64,000 bases of DNA from Spisula solida (GCA_947247005.1 OX365948.1:10467455-10531454); one strand, 5' to 3'; shown: positions 37,010-49,722, numbered from the stretch's first letter. Notes: generated by a model not told the origin, from the letters alone. Numbers and translations are program-made.

Positions 37010-37987
37010 ACTATGATGCAACCTTACTCTTCTAAGACAGCGAAATATGCGATACTTGAAATCATCATTAAATTTTACTGATGGCGATGGTGGTGTTAAT
37101 CGTCGGGTCATAGACTTGTCTTTCATCCCGAGTGCAAAATATATCTAGGCCTATATATAGATGATCAAAGATCTAGGCCTAAATTTATGAGCTCGCACAA
37201 GTGTTATCAAGTTGGCTCTACAATGACATTTCACGATGAAAAACCATTACGCACGTGCGATGTGCTGCATGCTGCTCAGATGAACGCTATGTGGACCTAC
37301 TTTTTTCTAACTCGCTTCGCTAGCACAATGAATTAATCAATGAATATTCATGATCAAGTAAAAATGAATAAGAGAAACATGCCTATAAATGCTGCTCATG
37401 CATACAAGGCATTTTTCTCATACTTCCAATTTAGTACAAACTGCCACTCTCTAGATCATTCTCCTTCAGGATGCTGGATCGGTTTAGTGCGCATGTATAG
37501 TAGAACATATTTTATTTTTAACACATAAGTCATATAAAAATGTAATAGTTGAACATCACCACCAATTAACTAATTCCAATGTTATTATAAACAAGAACTT
37601 TCTTTATAACAGCGTTAAGATAGCAGATCATTGTACTTGTTTTCAATGAAGATACGGATGCTATTTCGAATATTTTAGTTGAAATTGAAAAACACAAATC
37701 AAACTAGATTCTATATATTTCTACATAGATATATATAGTGTTCGTCAGAAGATCTAGATCAAAAAAAAATAATTATATAGGTATCATGTGTAGTAGTCTA
37801 GATTCTACGGTCTGTTACATCCGGCAATTATTGCGACAGTAATTCCAAACTTAACTCAGATTTTAATATTTAGCTTGCATTATGTCTGAAAAAAAAATAT
37901 AGACGGGACTTACTTTAAATAAACGTCGAAATTATAGACAAAGGAAAATGGGAAAAAGAAAATCAGAAAACTAGGATCAAATAAGAT

Positions 37988-38037
37988 TTAAACTCGCAGC
38001 CCTCTGCCCATTAGCTGAACGCTCAACCGATGAAGGT
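37988..38037 (-). repeat. Degenerate tRNA-like fragment
   Basis: On the minus strand, ATCGGTTGAGCGTTCAGCTA is followed by GGGCTGCGAGTTTAAATC, reminiscent of a tRNA D-arm and T-arm. Too degraded to be a tRNA gene. Confidence 0.3.
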
Positions 38038-38079
38038 AATTTCGCTACTTAGATACAATGATCGGTATTTACCGTTATA

Positions 38080-39093
38080 CGAGGGGTGATCCAGAATTAC
38101 GTGGACTTTATCTCTAATTCAAAAACCGCTTCACTTACATTTACAAATCTGTGGACAATCTAATATTGATACCTACTGCACAAGTATACCAAATTACATG
38201 TGGATATGATGATAAATAACGTAAATACAGCGTCTGTAAGAGGGTATGGTTATGAATCGCGGGGCAGCTCAAAAATGACGTACGACGTCGCCCTCACGCC
38301 TGTATCATTTCATGATGCTTTTGAACACTGTTCATCAACGGTTCTTCATTTTCCCTCACCCATTATGCTCTTGTTGTATGCATATCTAATCGTCCTATCA
38401 ATATTTACTTGACTGCACCGGTACCAGTCATGCAAGATAATATTTTTCCACTAATGTCACGAATGGTTGATTCTGACCAACGTAAGCGCCGATCCAGTCA
38501 ACGTCGGGTTTTTACCTCTACCCGCATGACCTGTCATGTCATTCAGGTCTTCTTTAAAACGTCTATGTCATTTAAAAACAAGTGGGATTGATACAATATG
38601 TCTAATACTTTATTTCCCTAACATTTCTTTCGTCTTCATTGGGGTTTGCCCTAGCTGTACAAAGAATTACATGGTTATGCGGGTGTAAAAGAAATTTTGT
38701 GACGTCTTTATTGACGTTATTTATGATATGACAACAGTTACATATATATTCATAATATGACAAATACATCGAATTTTACTTTGAAATTTCTCTCAGTTGT
38801 CGATACAATATTAGACAACATGATGCCATATTTCTGAATTTGTAAATGAAGAAACACAGTAACAATCAGCATTAACGTAACACGTTTTACTGAAAAAATA
38901 TGTGTTGATCCGCGAAAGCATTTATATGTTGCCATGGTAGCGAATAACCGTTGATGCAAAGAATTGTTTTCAGATATTTGTTACATTTTACGTCAATAAT
39001 AGATAAAAGTCGCTTGTGTGTAACTTTCATACCGATCTGACATACAATAAACTTTCTAGAGCAAAAGTCCACGTAATTCTGGATCACCCCTCG
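38080..39093. mobile_element. TA-flanked 1-kb DNA transposon relic with 30-bp TIRs
   Basis: The left end starts CGAGGGGTGATCCAGAATTA followed by CGTGGACTTT; the right end is the exact reverse complement over 30 bp. TA dinucleotides sit immediately outside (38078-38079 and 39094-39095), as in Tc1/mariner/IS630 elements. At 1014 bp it is long for a MITE, but no convincing transposase is readable; short ORFs on both strands are interrupted. Perfect TIRs suggest fairly recent activity. Confidence 0.85.
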
Positions 39094-39144
39094 TAGTTTC
39101 ACCCGAACTTGACCCGGGTCACTTTAAGGTCAAACAGTTATATA

Positions 39145-40379
39145 CACTTGACGAATGTTCTAAGTACACACTTTTAGAACTAGAATAAATCAGGAACATA
39201 ATCATCTCAACTCAATAAAACAGTTAAGATAGCATATGTTGGTGAGTGTCTTTAATACAGAAGAAGAAAAACAAAGATCTACGTGATAATCATTGATGCG
39301 TGACGAAAATGACAAAATCACATTTTTCTCGTGCTCACACCTCAAATATGTGTAAATGGGTTTAAATCATTTCATACACGATTTACATTCGACCCCCAAA
39401 CATAAAGCCATAAAAATAGTTCGTATCATTTGACGCAAAGGACGCTTGAGGAGTGCGCAAGTGCGATATGATTGCTTGAAATTGGCATGCCATTAAGACT
39501 GGTAAGATTTAATTCATTAATTGGCTGTTTTGGGGCTCTTAACACATGCACACACTTTTTATTATGGTTGTTGCATTAAATTCTCGAGAAAACTGCATGT
39601 TTCTATTGACTCGATTTAAAATTGAGACGTCACATGGCGTCATTTACATTTAGTCCTTAAATTCGTCAAAACACGTTTATGACAACATCTGACTGATGAT
39701 TGTATCACTTAAAGATTGTGAAATAATGTGGAATCATTGAATTCAACAAAATAAGATTATTTATTTGTATGGAGCAATTTGAAGTTGAGCATGGAAGTAT
39801 CTTTCAATAGGCATTTGTCATCCAAATTACTACTACAATTTAACAAAAACTCACTATTTTCAATCAATCATGTATTTTGTAAGATATGAGCACATTCTCA
39901 TCACATGGAATTTGATTTTGATGCAATTGCCTATTTAGGTTGCACGATTGAATGCCCGCCTTGTAGCCCGGACCAAAATCCGATATAATACGTCTGGGAT
40001 AAGTTGGGGCGACGCATCCGAGCACGACGGCAACACCAGAACGTACAGGAACTCACAAAGAACCCTTTACTAGAACGGAATGCACTCCAGCAGCAATTGG
40101 TATACATCATTATCAATTTAATTCCTCAGAGGATGCCAGGCTATCATCAGGGCAGACGGTGGTCATACATAATATTGATGTGCGACTTTGTTGTTTTAAG
40201 CAGTGAACTAAATGTCTCATTTTCTAGTATGTTGTTATTATATTTCAGAATGGTGATTAACTCAACTTGATAGACAATAGTTTCCTGGTTCGAATGGTAT
40301 ATTCGATTCACTGATAGGTCTAATACTTTTCCTGTTAAATGAAAATTACAAAGTGTGTACTTAGAACATTCGACTAGTG
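39145..40379 (+). mobile_element. Tc1-like transposon relic with about 34-bp TIRs
   Basis: Ends CACTTGACGAATGTTCTAAG and, on the opposite strand, CACTAGTCGAATGTTCTAAG, each followed by TACACACTTT, form terminal inverted repeats with two mismatches. TATA at both junctions gives a TA duplication (exact edge ambiguous by two bases). The right third encodes the C-terminal part of a Tc1-type transposase on the plus strand; the left two thirds are AT-rich and unreadable, so the element is degenerate or internally replaced. Confidence 0.82.
39945..40190 (+). pseudogene. Tc1-like transposase C-terminal fragment
   Basis: Reads CPPCSPDQNPI, stop, YVWDKLGRRIRARRQHQNVQ, ELTKNPLLERNALQQQ. This matches the Tc1 family block SPDLNPIE-VWD-LGRRIR, in which the glutamate after NPI is the third catalytic residue of the DDE triad. 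Here that codon is TAA (39986-39988). The rest of the fragment stays open to about 40190 but ends in degraded text. Inactive. Confidence 0.8.
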
Positions 40380-40912
40380 TATATTAAACAATGCATTACA
40401 TTGTCACCTAAAGTATCGAGAGTAACGCGAATAACAGATCTCTGTGTGTATCTACACCCCGTGTACCCCGATAATACGTGCTAGCCTGAATGTCTTTAAA
40501 AAATAACAAACTATTTATAGACCGCGGAGAAAGCTCAAATTTCGTGAATATGTAGTGAAATAATAGTAGCACATTTATTCGCATTGATGTATGCACTGGT
40601 ATCATATTTCTTGAAAATGACAGATTTTGTCTGCACACAAACCAGGAGAGAAGTAGTCACCATATTAGGACTCGAGCGCACGTTTCCCTAGGTAGCCCAA
40701 TGACTAGGGGAAGTTGAATGTCGAAGGGTAGCTGGATTGCTAAAGGCGGCCCTCGAAAACTGGTAACTAAACGTAACGTTACAGACAACAACAAAACACA
40801 ACACGCAACCGTTTGAAACGGAATTCATCCTTTCAATTATCCTCTTGTTGAGCGCCTCGTGTTATCGCCGTGAGACAAATGTAATGTAAGTGCTATTATA
40901 TAACTACATATA

Positions 40913-40938
40913 TTACGGTATACCGCGGTATACCGTAA
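40913..40938. repeat. Perfect 26-bp palindrome
   Basis: Arms TTACGGTATACCG and CGGTATACCGTAA abut without spacer at 40925/40926, in otherwise AT-rich DNA. Confidence 0.9.
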
Positions 40939-41061
40939 ACCGGATATTGCTAGTGAAGGTGATTAATGTTATCGATTTTCGCGACATTATAGTGTACACA
41001 GGATTAGTTCAGAGACAATAATTTCCGAAATACTTACTACTTACATCATCTCAACTAGGTT

Positions 41062-41874
41062 TTAAAGGGACTACCTCACATATTGGTGTATTGCAAAAAT
41101 ATAATAAAATTGTCAAATATGCGCGTAATGTTGGTATAGTTGGCTGTATATCCCATACACAACCACATTGACATCTAAAATAACTTGAGGAACTTCAGCA
41201 TTAGGCACAGGCCCTCGATGCGATGTTATGGTCCGGAAAATAAATATTACTCTATCTTCTACAAGGTGACTAACAGGGACCGGAATTCTCCGAGGGTAGG
41301 GAATACAAGCATGTCCATAAATCCATCATTTATTCACCGATCTTATCAATCTTGGTGTCAATGGTGAGAGGAATGATTGTTCTTTAAGGACAAATAACTG
41401 TCATAACATATATTTACACACAGCAAGAAATATCCGAACGCAAACAGTCACAAGACTTGTCAAAATGCCTTTCCGAAAAGATCTGATTGCATAAATTCTC
41501 AGATTGTTCAACTATCGACGATATCGTAATGATTGAACAAATTCCTTCGGCAGATCGTTCCAGTAAACATAATAGAATAATGCGGTACCCTTAAAGTGTC
41601 GATAAATAGATTAAATGTAACAAATCGAACCTTTACGATTACGTGTGAATATTACATAATTCACAAAGCATGTTGGAAGGAAACTTAGCGCTCTTTTTCA
41701 AGAAAAAAATACACAGTGGGTGATATTGATAGTGGTTAAAATTGCTTATTTGCACCAAATCTTTCATAAAGCAACTGTTAGTGGCTTTCTATTAAATGTA
41801 CATCAATACTTGGTTAGGTGAGAAAATCACGATATACAAAAACTTAAGCCCAATATGTGAGGCAGCACCTTTAA
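41062..41874. mobile_element. TTAA-flanked non-autonomous element, 805 bp
   Basis: TTAA (41062-41065) precedes AGGGACTACCTCACATATTG G; on the opposite strand the other end reads TTAA then AGGTGCTGCCTCACATATTG G (TTAA at 41871-41874). The 21-bp ends match at 18 positions. TTAA duplication suggests piggyBac-type mobilisation. No transposase ORF is present. Confidence 0.7.
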
Positions 41875-43679
41875 CGTATTCGGATATTTTCGTAACTTTA
41901 TAGCACGTCATATTATAACAGGAATTTTCGTAGAAGTGTTCAAATTACTCAGTACTTGTCCGCTGCTCAATCGCAAATTTTGTCCACAACACTTTAAATG
42001 CGTTTGGAATGAGCGTATTACCCAGACATATTTTTGAACTGGGCATTATGTTTGTACTGAACTTAAATGTATTAAGTCCAAATTTCAGTAAAAATCTACT
42101 AGTATCTAAGTGCACCAAAGATACACCAAAATACAAATGTAGATAAGTTCGTGTACTGCGTATTGATGTTTACTGTACATCATATTGCGTATTAGCTCAC
42201 TCTTATTAAACTACGAAATCAGCCAAAAATATTACTTAGTACCAATTTAACATTATAACTATTCTTTATGAACCTCAAATGAGTGAATTTGAATATTTGA
42301 GTGCTGAATGTAAGTATTGGTTGTAATTTTGAACACTGCATAAAAGCGTCCATACCATAGTTAAAATACCTATTTCTCAAACTGGTGTACATATACAGTA
42401 TTACATTTAAAATCTCGGGGATGCTCGGACCCACCTCAGGATTCGACCGCAATCCAGCATGTGTAAAGTACATGTAGTTTTTACACTCTATATAGACAAA
42501 ATAAGTAATATTTACCAAATATCTCTGGTTAGACCTCGCGTTTACTAAATTTCCGTGAGCAATATTCCGTACTCTGTACAGCAATACTCCATACACCAGT
42601 GAGCAATACTTAAGCAATACTCTGTACACTAACATTTTATCTATTCTCAAAATGCACCGTTATTTATGACTCCATTCATGGCAAAAACATTAACAACATG
42701 AACTTTGTCATTGGGATGTTCTTTTGCTCGATTTAAATTGTGTAGTAGGAATATAACGAGGAATATAAACAAAAACATCTTTATTTGACAGACTGAGCAT
42801 GTTTTTTGCGTGAGGAACGATACGAGTTTGTTCTTTAAAATATCCTTTTAAGTACTACCAGGTCGTTTGCCAGTTTTCAGGGGCTAGGAAAATTATTGAA
42901 GTAGATACTTTTGTATAAAATTTACATTCAACACACTCAGAAAGACAAAACAGCGTCTCTGAACTAACCTTGTTGTGCACTTGATGGTTGCAAACGGATA
43001 CCATTACTCACCTTACATACCCGGCTCGTTTATCTATTTACTACTAAGTTATTTAGAAACATATCATTGGTTTTTTTAAGTGGCCAAGAGCACAGGTAAC
43101 TGTATCATTAATAAAGAGTAAACAAAACAAAAAATGTTAATGAAATTTATAATATCTTAAAAATGTTTGTTACACGGGAAATTGACCACACAGTCACTGA
43201 GGTGCAGTTTGATTTTAATAAACGTTTCATTACTACTTGGGTTATCTTAACTATTATTACATAATCAGAACCTAGAGAGCTTCGTCTTTAATTTGATATC
43301 AATATTTTTTTAATCCGTCCATAAATAAGAAAATGATCACATAGGGCGTGAAATCACTTTCTTTTTTCTTGTTTAAAATAGCATGGTCATTTATATTGAA
43401 TGCACCTCAGTGATTAACTGGACACCGTGGTACACATTTCATGGTATAAATTTTAACTTTTTCCGAGTAATCAGCCCTGTTTGAAGTGTGAATGAATTTT
43501 TCAGCGTTAGCTGTCTAGCTTGATATTTAACATGTTTATTCTTTATTTCCTCCAGTACCGGATAGCATTTTGATACAATATAACCACATATATGGGCAAC
43601 CACATAATGTACAGAATTATGACAATTAACATATGTAAATTAGATTAGTATGCATGAGACAGTCTAAAGCAATAATGCA

Positions 43680-43946
<267 letters not shown>

Positions 43947-44106
43947 ACGTACACCAAAGGTAAATCATTCCATGCTAAACGGTCGAACCTTGCTGCTAAG
44001 AGAGACTAAACCGCTAGGTTACCTATATTGAATAAAATCGTCAATGGCCAATACATTTTTCCGCCACAATCAGTTATGCCTAAAATACGAAAGCGAAATT
44101 TCTAGG

Positions 44107-46170
44107 TTAACTAGGACGTATTTTGCACATTAGACTCACCAACCAAGTATACATAAACATATTGTCTTGGCTACTCACTGCTCTTCTAATAAGTTTGACG
44201 CATTGTGACCGAGGGTTTTCTTTTATTAGTGTGAGGAACTCCCCGATGTCAATCTTAGATATAAATTGGGAGAACAAACCACATCTGTATAATTCATTAT
44301 TAGAGCAAAACATGATTAGGAGCACTACAATGTCATCGGCCAAATTTGAGCATTACGCCGAGTAGAGATTCCCTACTAGTGATGTTAACTTTATGCTGAA
44401 GTATGACTTTTTGCACTCCCCTTTTGTAAGTCGCCATAGGTTGCTCACATTGTCTATTCTTAGAATTTCACATAAAATATCTGCTTCATCACTTTCAAAG
44501 AGTCTACTTAGTCTATTACATTTTTCCACTTCGAATACTCGTTGTCTCAATATGTGTTTCCATTCAAGTTTTGATGGGAGTGATCCAGATATAGTATATT
44601 CATGCAATACAAATTGCAAATATCATGTTTGTGTAGTATGCGATAAATGTCTGGCATAAATCCCAGTAAACAAGAATCGAAGTTCATGAATCTTATCAGT
44701 CTGTCGTTAAATAATTGTTTTGCCTGATATTTGTTTGAGAGTCGACACAGTTGACCAAGAAATTGAAGTTTCCTATATTCAATTATTGATTCTATAGAAA
44801 CAATGTTCAACGCACCAAGTGCTCCGACGAAGTGACTGTATATATTTGATACAAAATCTATGGGATCGCTCTAAGCTCATCAGTTCATTACGAGATATAC
44901 AGTTCCACAACTCACAACCATAGAGAGACTTGGGAATAACTATTGATTCATAAATAGTTTTTGACGATATTGGGTTTAATCCCTCCGGGTGAATACCACT
45001 GTTGCATATATTCAAAAATGTTCCTCGTATTTTGTTACCAGCGTCCTGGATACAAATGTTTGTTGAGAGAAATACGTCGCAGTTTATACCCAAGTGTATA
45101 TAATTATTCGCTTCTTTCACAACAGTATCACCTAAGCGAAATTGACGATTGAGAGGTATGTGCTTATCCCTATTGAAGGCTACTATGGAGCACTTATTAG
45201 CATTGTATTCGAACCGCCACCGGTTTGCAGAATGAGTTGCATATATCCATCATTGTTTGTAATCCACACATCGAATAGGACACTAGCACCATGTCATCAG
45301 CTACTGTTGGTGATCCAATATTCGTATTTTACACGCACATACCCAGCCCACTTTCACGCAGTTCTTTGATCAGGCCATTTATATATACCAAGTATAGTAT
45401 TGGCGAGCTAATTCCGCCTTGTCGTGTCCCTTGAAGAACTTCGAACCATTCTGACCGCATTCCTTGATATTTAACACAGCTTTTCATATTGGAATACATT
45501 GACATAAATGCATTGTATGAAGTAGAGTCTATGTGGCACTCTTTAAGAAGCTTGAACAACAATCCTTTGTGCCAGACAGTATCAAAAGCTTTACGACCAT
45601 CCATGAAACAAGCGTATACGTCAGAGCTATGTTCTCAAGCAAAGAAAATACTTTCGCGCAGTAAGAATGACGTCATCATACAGCCAAGACCGTCTTGGAA
45701 TCCACCCTGTTGTATGTCAATTGTATTAATCAGATCTCCACGACACCTTCTCAGCACAATAGTTTCAAATAGTTTAAACACAACAGATGTAAGAGTAATT
45801 GCGCGGTAATTATCCGGATTGTCCTTTCGTTTGTTAGATCCTTTATGAATGGTAACAATGACACCGCGTTTCATTTTGTCAGGTACATTACCAGTGCGAA
45901 GCATAGACGTAAACATATTAGCCAAAATTGGCGACAGTACATCCTTAGCCAATGTTAAGTGTTCATACTGTAGTAAATCGTCTCCACCCGCTTTCCCCTT
46001 AGGACAGGCACTAATAGCACTGTTGACAACCTCCGGTAATACAACACTACTTGGGTCCGGTTGTAAAGTTCTATCCCGGGATACTTGCGTTTCTACATCA
46101 CGACGCCAATCGTCATCAAAATTATCATTCATTGTTGGGGTGTACAGGTTTTTAAAATATTTGCCCATCC
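44107..46170 (-). pseudogene. Reverse transcriptase pseudogene (non-LTR type)
   Basis: Blocks in order along the minus strand: KYFKNLYTPTMNDNFDDDWR, KAGGDDLLQYEHL, GVIVTIHKGSNKRKDNPDNY then RAITLTSVVFKLFE (46168-45635); after a frame break, MDGRKAFDTVWHKGLLFKLL and LQGTRQGGISSPILYLVYIN (45604-45329); then, in another frame, the catalytic block GSPTVADDM near 45284-45315; further C-terminal pieces (YIHLGINCDVFLS, LYGCELWNCIS, SIIEYRKLQFLGQLCRLSNK) down to about 44107. At least four frameshifts or stops separate them. The RQGG-SP and ADD motifs identify a LINE-type reverse transcriptase distinct from the 35172 element; clade not assigned. Confidence 0.88.
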
Positions 46171-46218
46171 TTTAGTTATATCTCTTGACCATAGGTAACT
46201 GTATCATTGATAAAGAGT

Positions 46219-47840
46219 TTCTTTTATAAAATGTGTTTTCATCAGATTTTGTGTTGGAAGAGATTTCTTTACTTCCTGGCAAAATCTGAATGTGGGATCC
46301 AGAGTTCAAAAATCCTTAAAAAGACCTACATCTAGTTGGCCATGTGCAGCGGTATGCGGTTATGAGATGTACACCATTCATGTATACAAACTAGTATATT
46401 GTCGATCTTGTATGCTGCTCCTAAGTCGTACGCACAATTCCGTGAAAAGTGACCTAGCCTACCTATATATACTCGTCTGAATAATTATGTGTAAAAAGGC
46501 GCCATTGGACACTTTTCATGGACCTGTGACACAATGGAACGAAGGAATGCTGGTAGATGTTCTTTACGCGCATGTATTTTACTTAATTTTCACATTTGTC
46601 GACGCAACATCGGCTGAGATTTCAAAATGAGTGATACTTTTAAAAACAAGCGAAGTAAGAACATGAAAATAAAGACACACCGACATTAGTTTCCCCGTGG
46701 ATTTTTGTTTGTTCTAAAATTCGGTGTTTTAAGTGTATTTCTATTATCTTTCGCTGAATAATCATACTACGTTTGTACCAAGTTTCCCTGATTAAATGAT
46801 GTTTTGTGTTCATAATTTATCTGATTATGTAAAGTTGAAGGTAAAGTTCACGTCACTGTACAGATGGTCGCCACTCCTATATCTCGATAAACAGACAAGT
46901 ATCCTTGAAAACTGATATAATTCTAATATTATTGAAATCATAACACGGCTTTCACAGACGACATAACACACTGAATATGAAACATCCCAAAGAAATTTTA
47001 ATTTTAAGACGGTTACAAGTTGTAAAAAATAGGATTTCACGAAAATGCGGGTGAGTAGTGTATAATGTATTTATAATCGTTTTATCCCAAACTTGCACCG
47101 AGTATTTAAAACAAACTTTGTAGGCCGTTTGCGAAAAATAAGATCATATCAATCGGCTGAATGTACGTAGATGTGAAATACTTTAACAATGCACTACTAT
47201 ACTATAAGTAACATTTTCACGCTCAAGTCTCGTTCTTATTATTAAAGACATTGTTGTGTGTGCGAGTAAGTGCAGTAGGGGAGTGGTGGAATACATCTAC
47301 TACACCATAATTAAAATTATATCAATTTGCATGAAAATGTCAACCATTTATAATTTGAGCATTTTGTGGATGGACAGGATGAATACTTGGGCATTAAAAC
47401 GATATGGCTGCACATGCAGTGATATATTCTCGATCGAAATAACATTTTATATATTTATTTCATTCTTAATCATTATAATAATAATTAGAGCTAAATTATT
47501 TTTGTTATTCTTGCTATAAGCGAAACAAAGCGCTGGTAAGACACCCTGATACATAACACCAAAGTACGTTAGGTGTATTATGGCCCGTATCGACAGACAA
47601 ACAAGCAACGAGGCAAAGATCGACATTTTTCCTCCAAATCATCATTTTTTTGCTCATTTCTCAAATTTTCTCGACATGTCTATTCATATTTTACCGAACA
47701 GCTATCATCATCAAAGTGCGTTCCTTCACTGGTGACTGAAATAGTATGGTGGGGGATAAGATTGGTGTTTTTAGACAGGTTTTGTCCGCATGTGGTATTT
47801 CTAACGTTGATCATCCAATTTTACCCCGACTCAGAATGAT
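46219..47840. other. Non-coding interval upstream of the sulfotransferase
   Basis: No recognisable gene or strong repeat. It must contain the promoter and 5' UTR of the plus-strand gene at 47841. Small plus-strand ORFs (47256-47519, 47573-47839) are low-complexity and lack family likeness; the second ends two bases before the sulfotransferase start codon. Confidence 0.4.
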
Positions 47841-48974
47841 ATGAAATGTCTGTGTAACAAGCAAGTGGTATCACCGTGTTTTGTTTATTTCAGTTTAATT
47901 GTCTTGACGATGATTGGGATTTGCATCTTTATTCCGTCCTCAGCGAAGCGATTATTTATGCTACATGAACCAATGTCGGCACCGTCACATGTCGTCTGCG
48001 AGGAAAAACATAACATAACATTCCTGAAAGTTCATAGAACCGGAAGTACAACTGTGGCGAATATCTTGCAAAGATATGGTCTGTTTAGGGATTTAACGTT
48101 CGCGCTTCCAAACAAAACCTCGGGCGAACGGAGATACAATTACTTCGGCGGTATCGGTGGTACATTAAATTCTACGGGAATGAAACCCTCAAAACGATCA
48201 TCGCGTGGTTACAATATTTTATACAATCACGTGATTTTCAACAAATCTGCGTTCTTGTCAGAATTCCCGAAGGCAAGTTATATGTATGTGACAATGTTGC
48301 GAGATCCTGTCGGACAATTTTTATCATCTCTCCAATTCTTTATACAAGACGATATAGTTAAAGCAGCAAGAGTCAACATCACATCTTATCTAACAAACCC
48401 TGCAGTTTTTGAACCAAAGTCATCCCCTTATTTGTCGTTCACGGATAACCGACAGGCACTGGATCTCGGATTATCTCCCACAAATGTTCGAGACCTTGAT
48501 GCTATTATCTCACATATAGTTATGTTGGACGATGTATTCGACCTTATTCTGATAACAGAATATTTTGATGAGTCGCTTATTATCTTAAAACGACGGATGT
48601 GTTGGCATTTGAAAGATATCCTGTATTTGCGAAAGAATTCTGCATATCAAACGTTCAACTTTAACCTGACTGATACAGATACATATAACTTGAAAGCTTG
48701 GAACAAGGCCGATCATTACATTTATGAATATTTTCGCGGGAAATTCATTGAACTTTTGTCAAACGAAATTGACATTGATGAAGAGACACACAATTATAGA
48801 AGGATTTTAAATGAAACTCAAGCATTCTGCACAAGTAGCGGGAAACGAAGTTTTGTAACTATTCAGCATACAAAATGGAACCCAAGGTTTCGAATCACGA
48901 CCCTTGACTGTGTGTACATGCGACTGGGAGAGTTAGAGTTTCAGAACAAACTTTTACACAACAGTCGTATTTAA
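47841..48974 (+). CDS. GAL3ST: Galactose-3-O-sulfotransferase (GAL3ST family), single exon
   Basis: 377 residues, a Golgi type II membrane enzyme transferring sulfate from PAPS to C3 of galactose on glycolipids or glycans (family knowledge). A short cytosolic end is followed by a hydrophobic anchor at about residues 13-31. Residues 60-74 (TFLKVHRTGSTTVAN) fit the 5'-phosphosulfate-binding loop of GAL3STs (human FLKTHKTGSST). Residues 151-164 (TMLRDPVGQFLSSL) fit the 3'-phosphate-binding motif. DLILITEYFDESLIILKRRM (234-253) and CWHLKDILY (254-262) match the family block FDLVL-EHFDE-L-LLRR. Several N-glycosylation sequons (NIT, NKT, NST, NLT, NET) suit a luminal protein. Human members are about 400-490 residues, so length is slightly short. 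The CDS has no intron; a TTTATTTCAG at 47884-47893 inside the anchor is noted but splicing there would destroy the anchor. Which paralogue cannot be decided. Confidence 0.92.
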   Translation: MKCLCNKQVVSPCFVYFSLIVLTMIGICIFIPSSAKRLFMLHEPMSAPSHVVCEEKHNITFLKVHRTGSTTVANILQRYGLFRDLTFALPNKTSGERRYNYFGGIGGTLNSTGMKPSKRSSRGYNILYNHVIFNKSAFLSEFPKASYMYVTMLRDPVGQFLSSLQFFIQDDIVKAARVNITSYLTNPAVFEPKSSPYLSFTDNRQALDLGLSPTNVRDLDAIISHIVMLDDVFDLILITEYFDESLIILKRRMCWHLKDILYLRKNSAYQTFNFNLTDTDTYNLKAWNKADHYIYEYFRGKFIELLSNEIDIDEETHNYRRILNETQAFCTSSGKRSFVTIQHTKWNPRFRITTLDCVYMRLGELEFQNKLLHNSRI

Positions 48975-49722
48975 GTTGGAGCATACCGAACATTTTTCAT
49001 AATAAGTTTGATTTCACGACTTGTGTCCCAGTGCCTGTAACGGTACGTAACATGCGAAGTCCTGTGGTCATAAAACGTGCAAAAGTTGTTACCAGTTAGG
49101 AACGCGGATCGGCCTAAATATATGAAAGGATGATAAAAAAAGTTCCAGGAAGAATGCGCTGAAAACCAGTATTTCTGACACTTAAATCAGGTTATAGATT
49201 AGCGTGCTACATATACGAAACTTTAAATTCATTTAATCCAATTAAGTATTTGGTCAAATAACCATATAAGTCGTAACGTCACTATGGCTACACCGGCGCA
49301 ACGTCATCATGACGCTATTAGCAATTATGTATAATTGTTCCAACGTGTTAAATAGAGCGTGTTTCAGGCTCAAAAATTGCACACGGAATAAGATACTCTT
49401 CATACACATGTCGGCTTGAAATCAAAACAGTTTCTTATGCAACTGCAACATTGAACTGTTTTTATTTTGATGACGTGATTTGAAGTTAAATTAATGCCGA
49501 GTGGCCCAATTTGCATGGGGGCATTTCAAACTTCAAGTGTCTGCGTATGGATATAATTATGCAATGATAAAAAAACTATCTGTGCACGTCATTTCATCGT
49601 TATTGTATTTTGCAACATTGCCATTGGTATATTTTTTATTAGAATCCACGTCCTATTCGAAGCACAATATTGCAAACGCACGAACAGTACGCGATAATTT
49701 TTTAGGTACTATATTGAAATTT

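Larger units (their letters stand above)
40383..43093. other. Non-coding interval rich in element relics
   Basis: No gene is recognisable. It includes a 26-bp palindrome (40913-40938), a TTAA-flanked element (41062-41874), and about 42215-42335, a partial copy of the right end of the 57111-57528 inverted-repeat element (TTGAGTGCTGAATGTAAGTA then TTGGTTGTAA). The 143-codon minus ORF at 42219-42650 overlaps that relic and has no family likeness. Confidence 0.5.

Noticed and set aside
38200..38591. Plus-strand ORFs within the 38080-39093 element as a transposase
   Set aside because: No DDE/D or helix-turn-helix block could be assigned with confidence on either strand.
42219..42650. 143-codon minus-strand ORF
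   Set aside because: Overlaps a relic of the 57111-57528 repeat family; composition is non-coding and no domain is recognisable.
47884..47893. TTTATTTCAG read as a splice acceptor for the GAL3ST gene
   Set aside because: It would remove the start methionine and half of the membrane anchor; the uninterrupted ORF explains the type II topology better.
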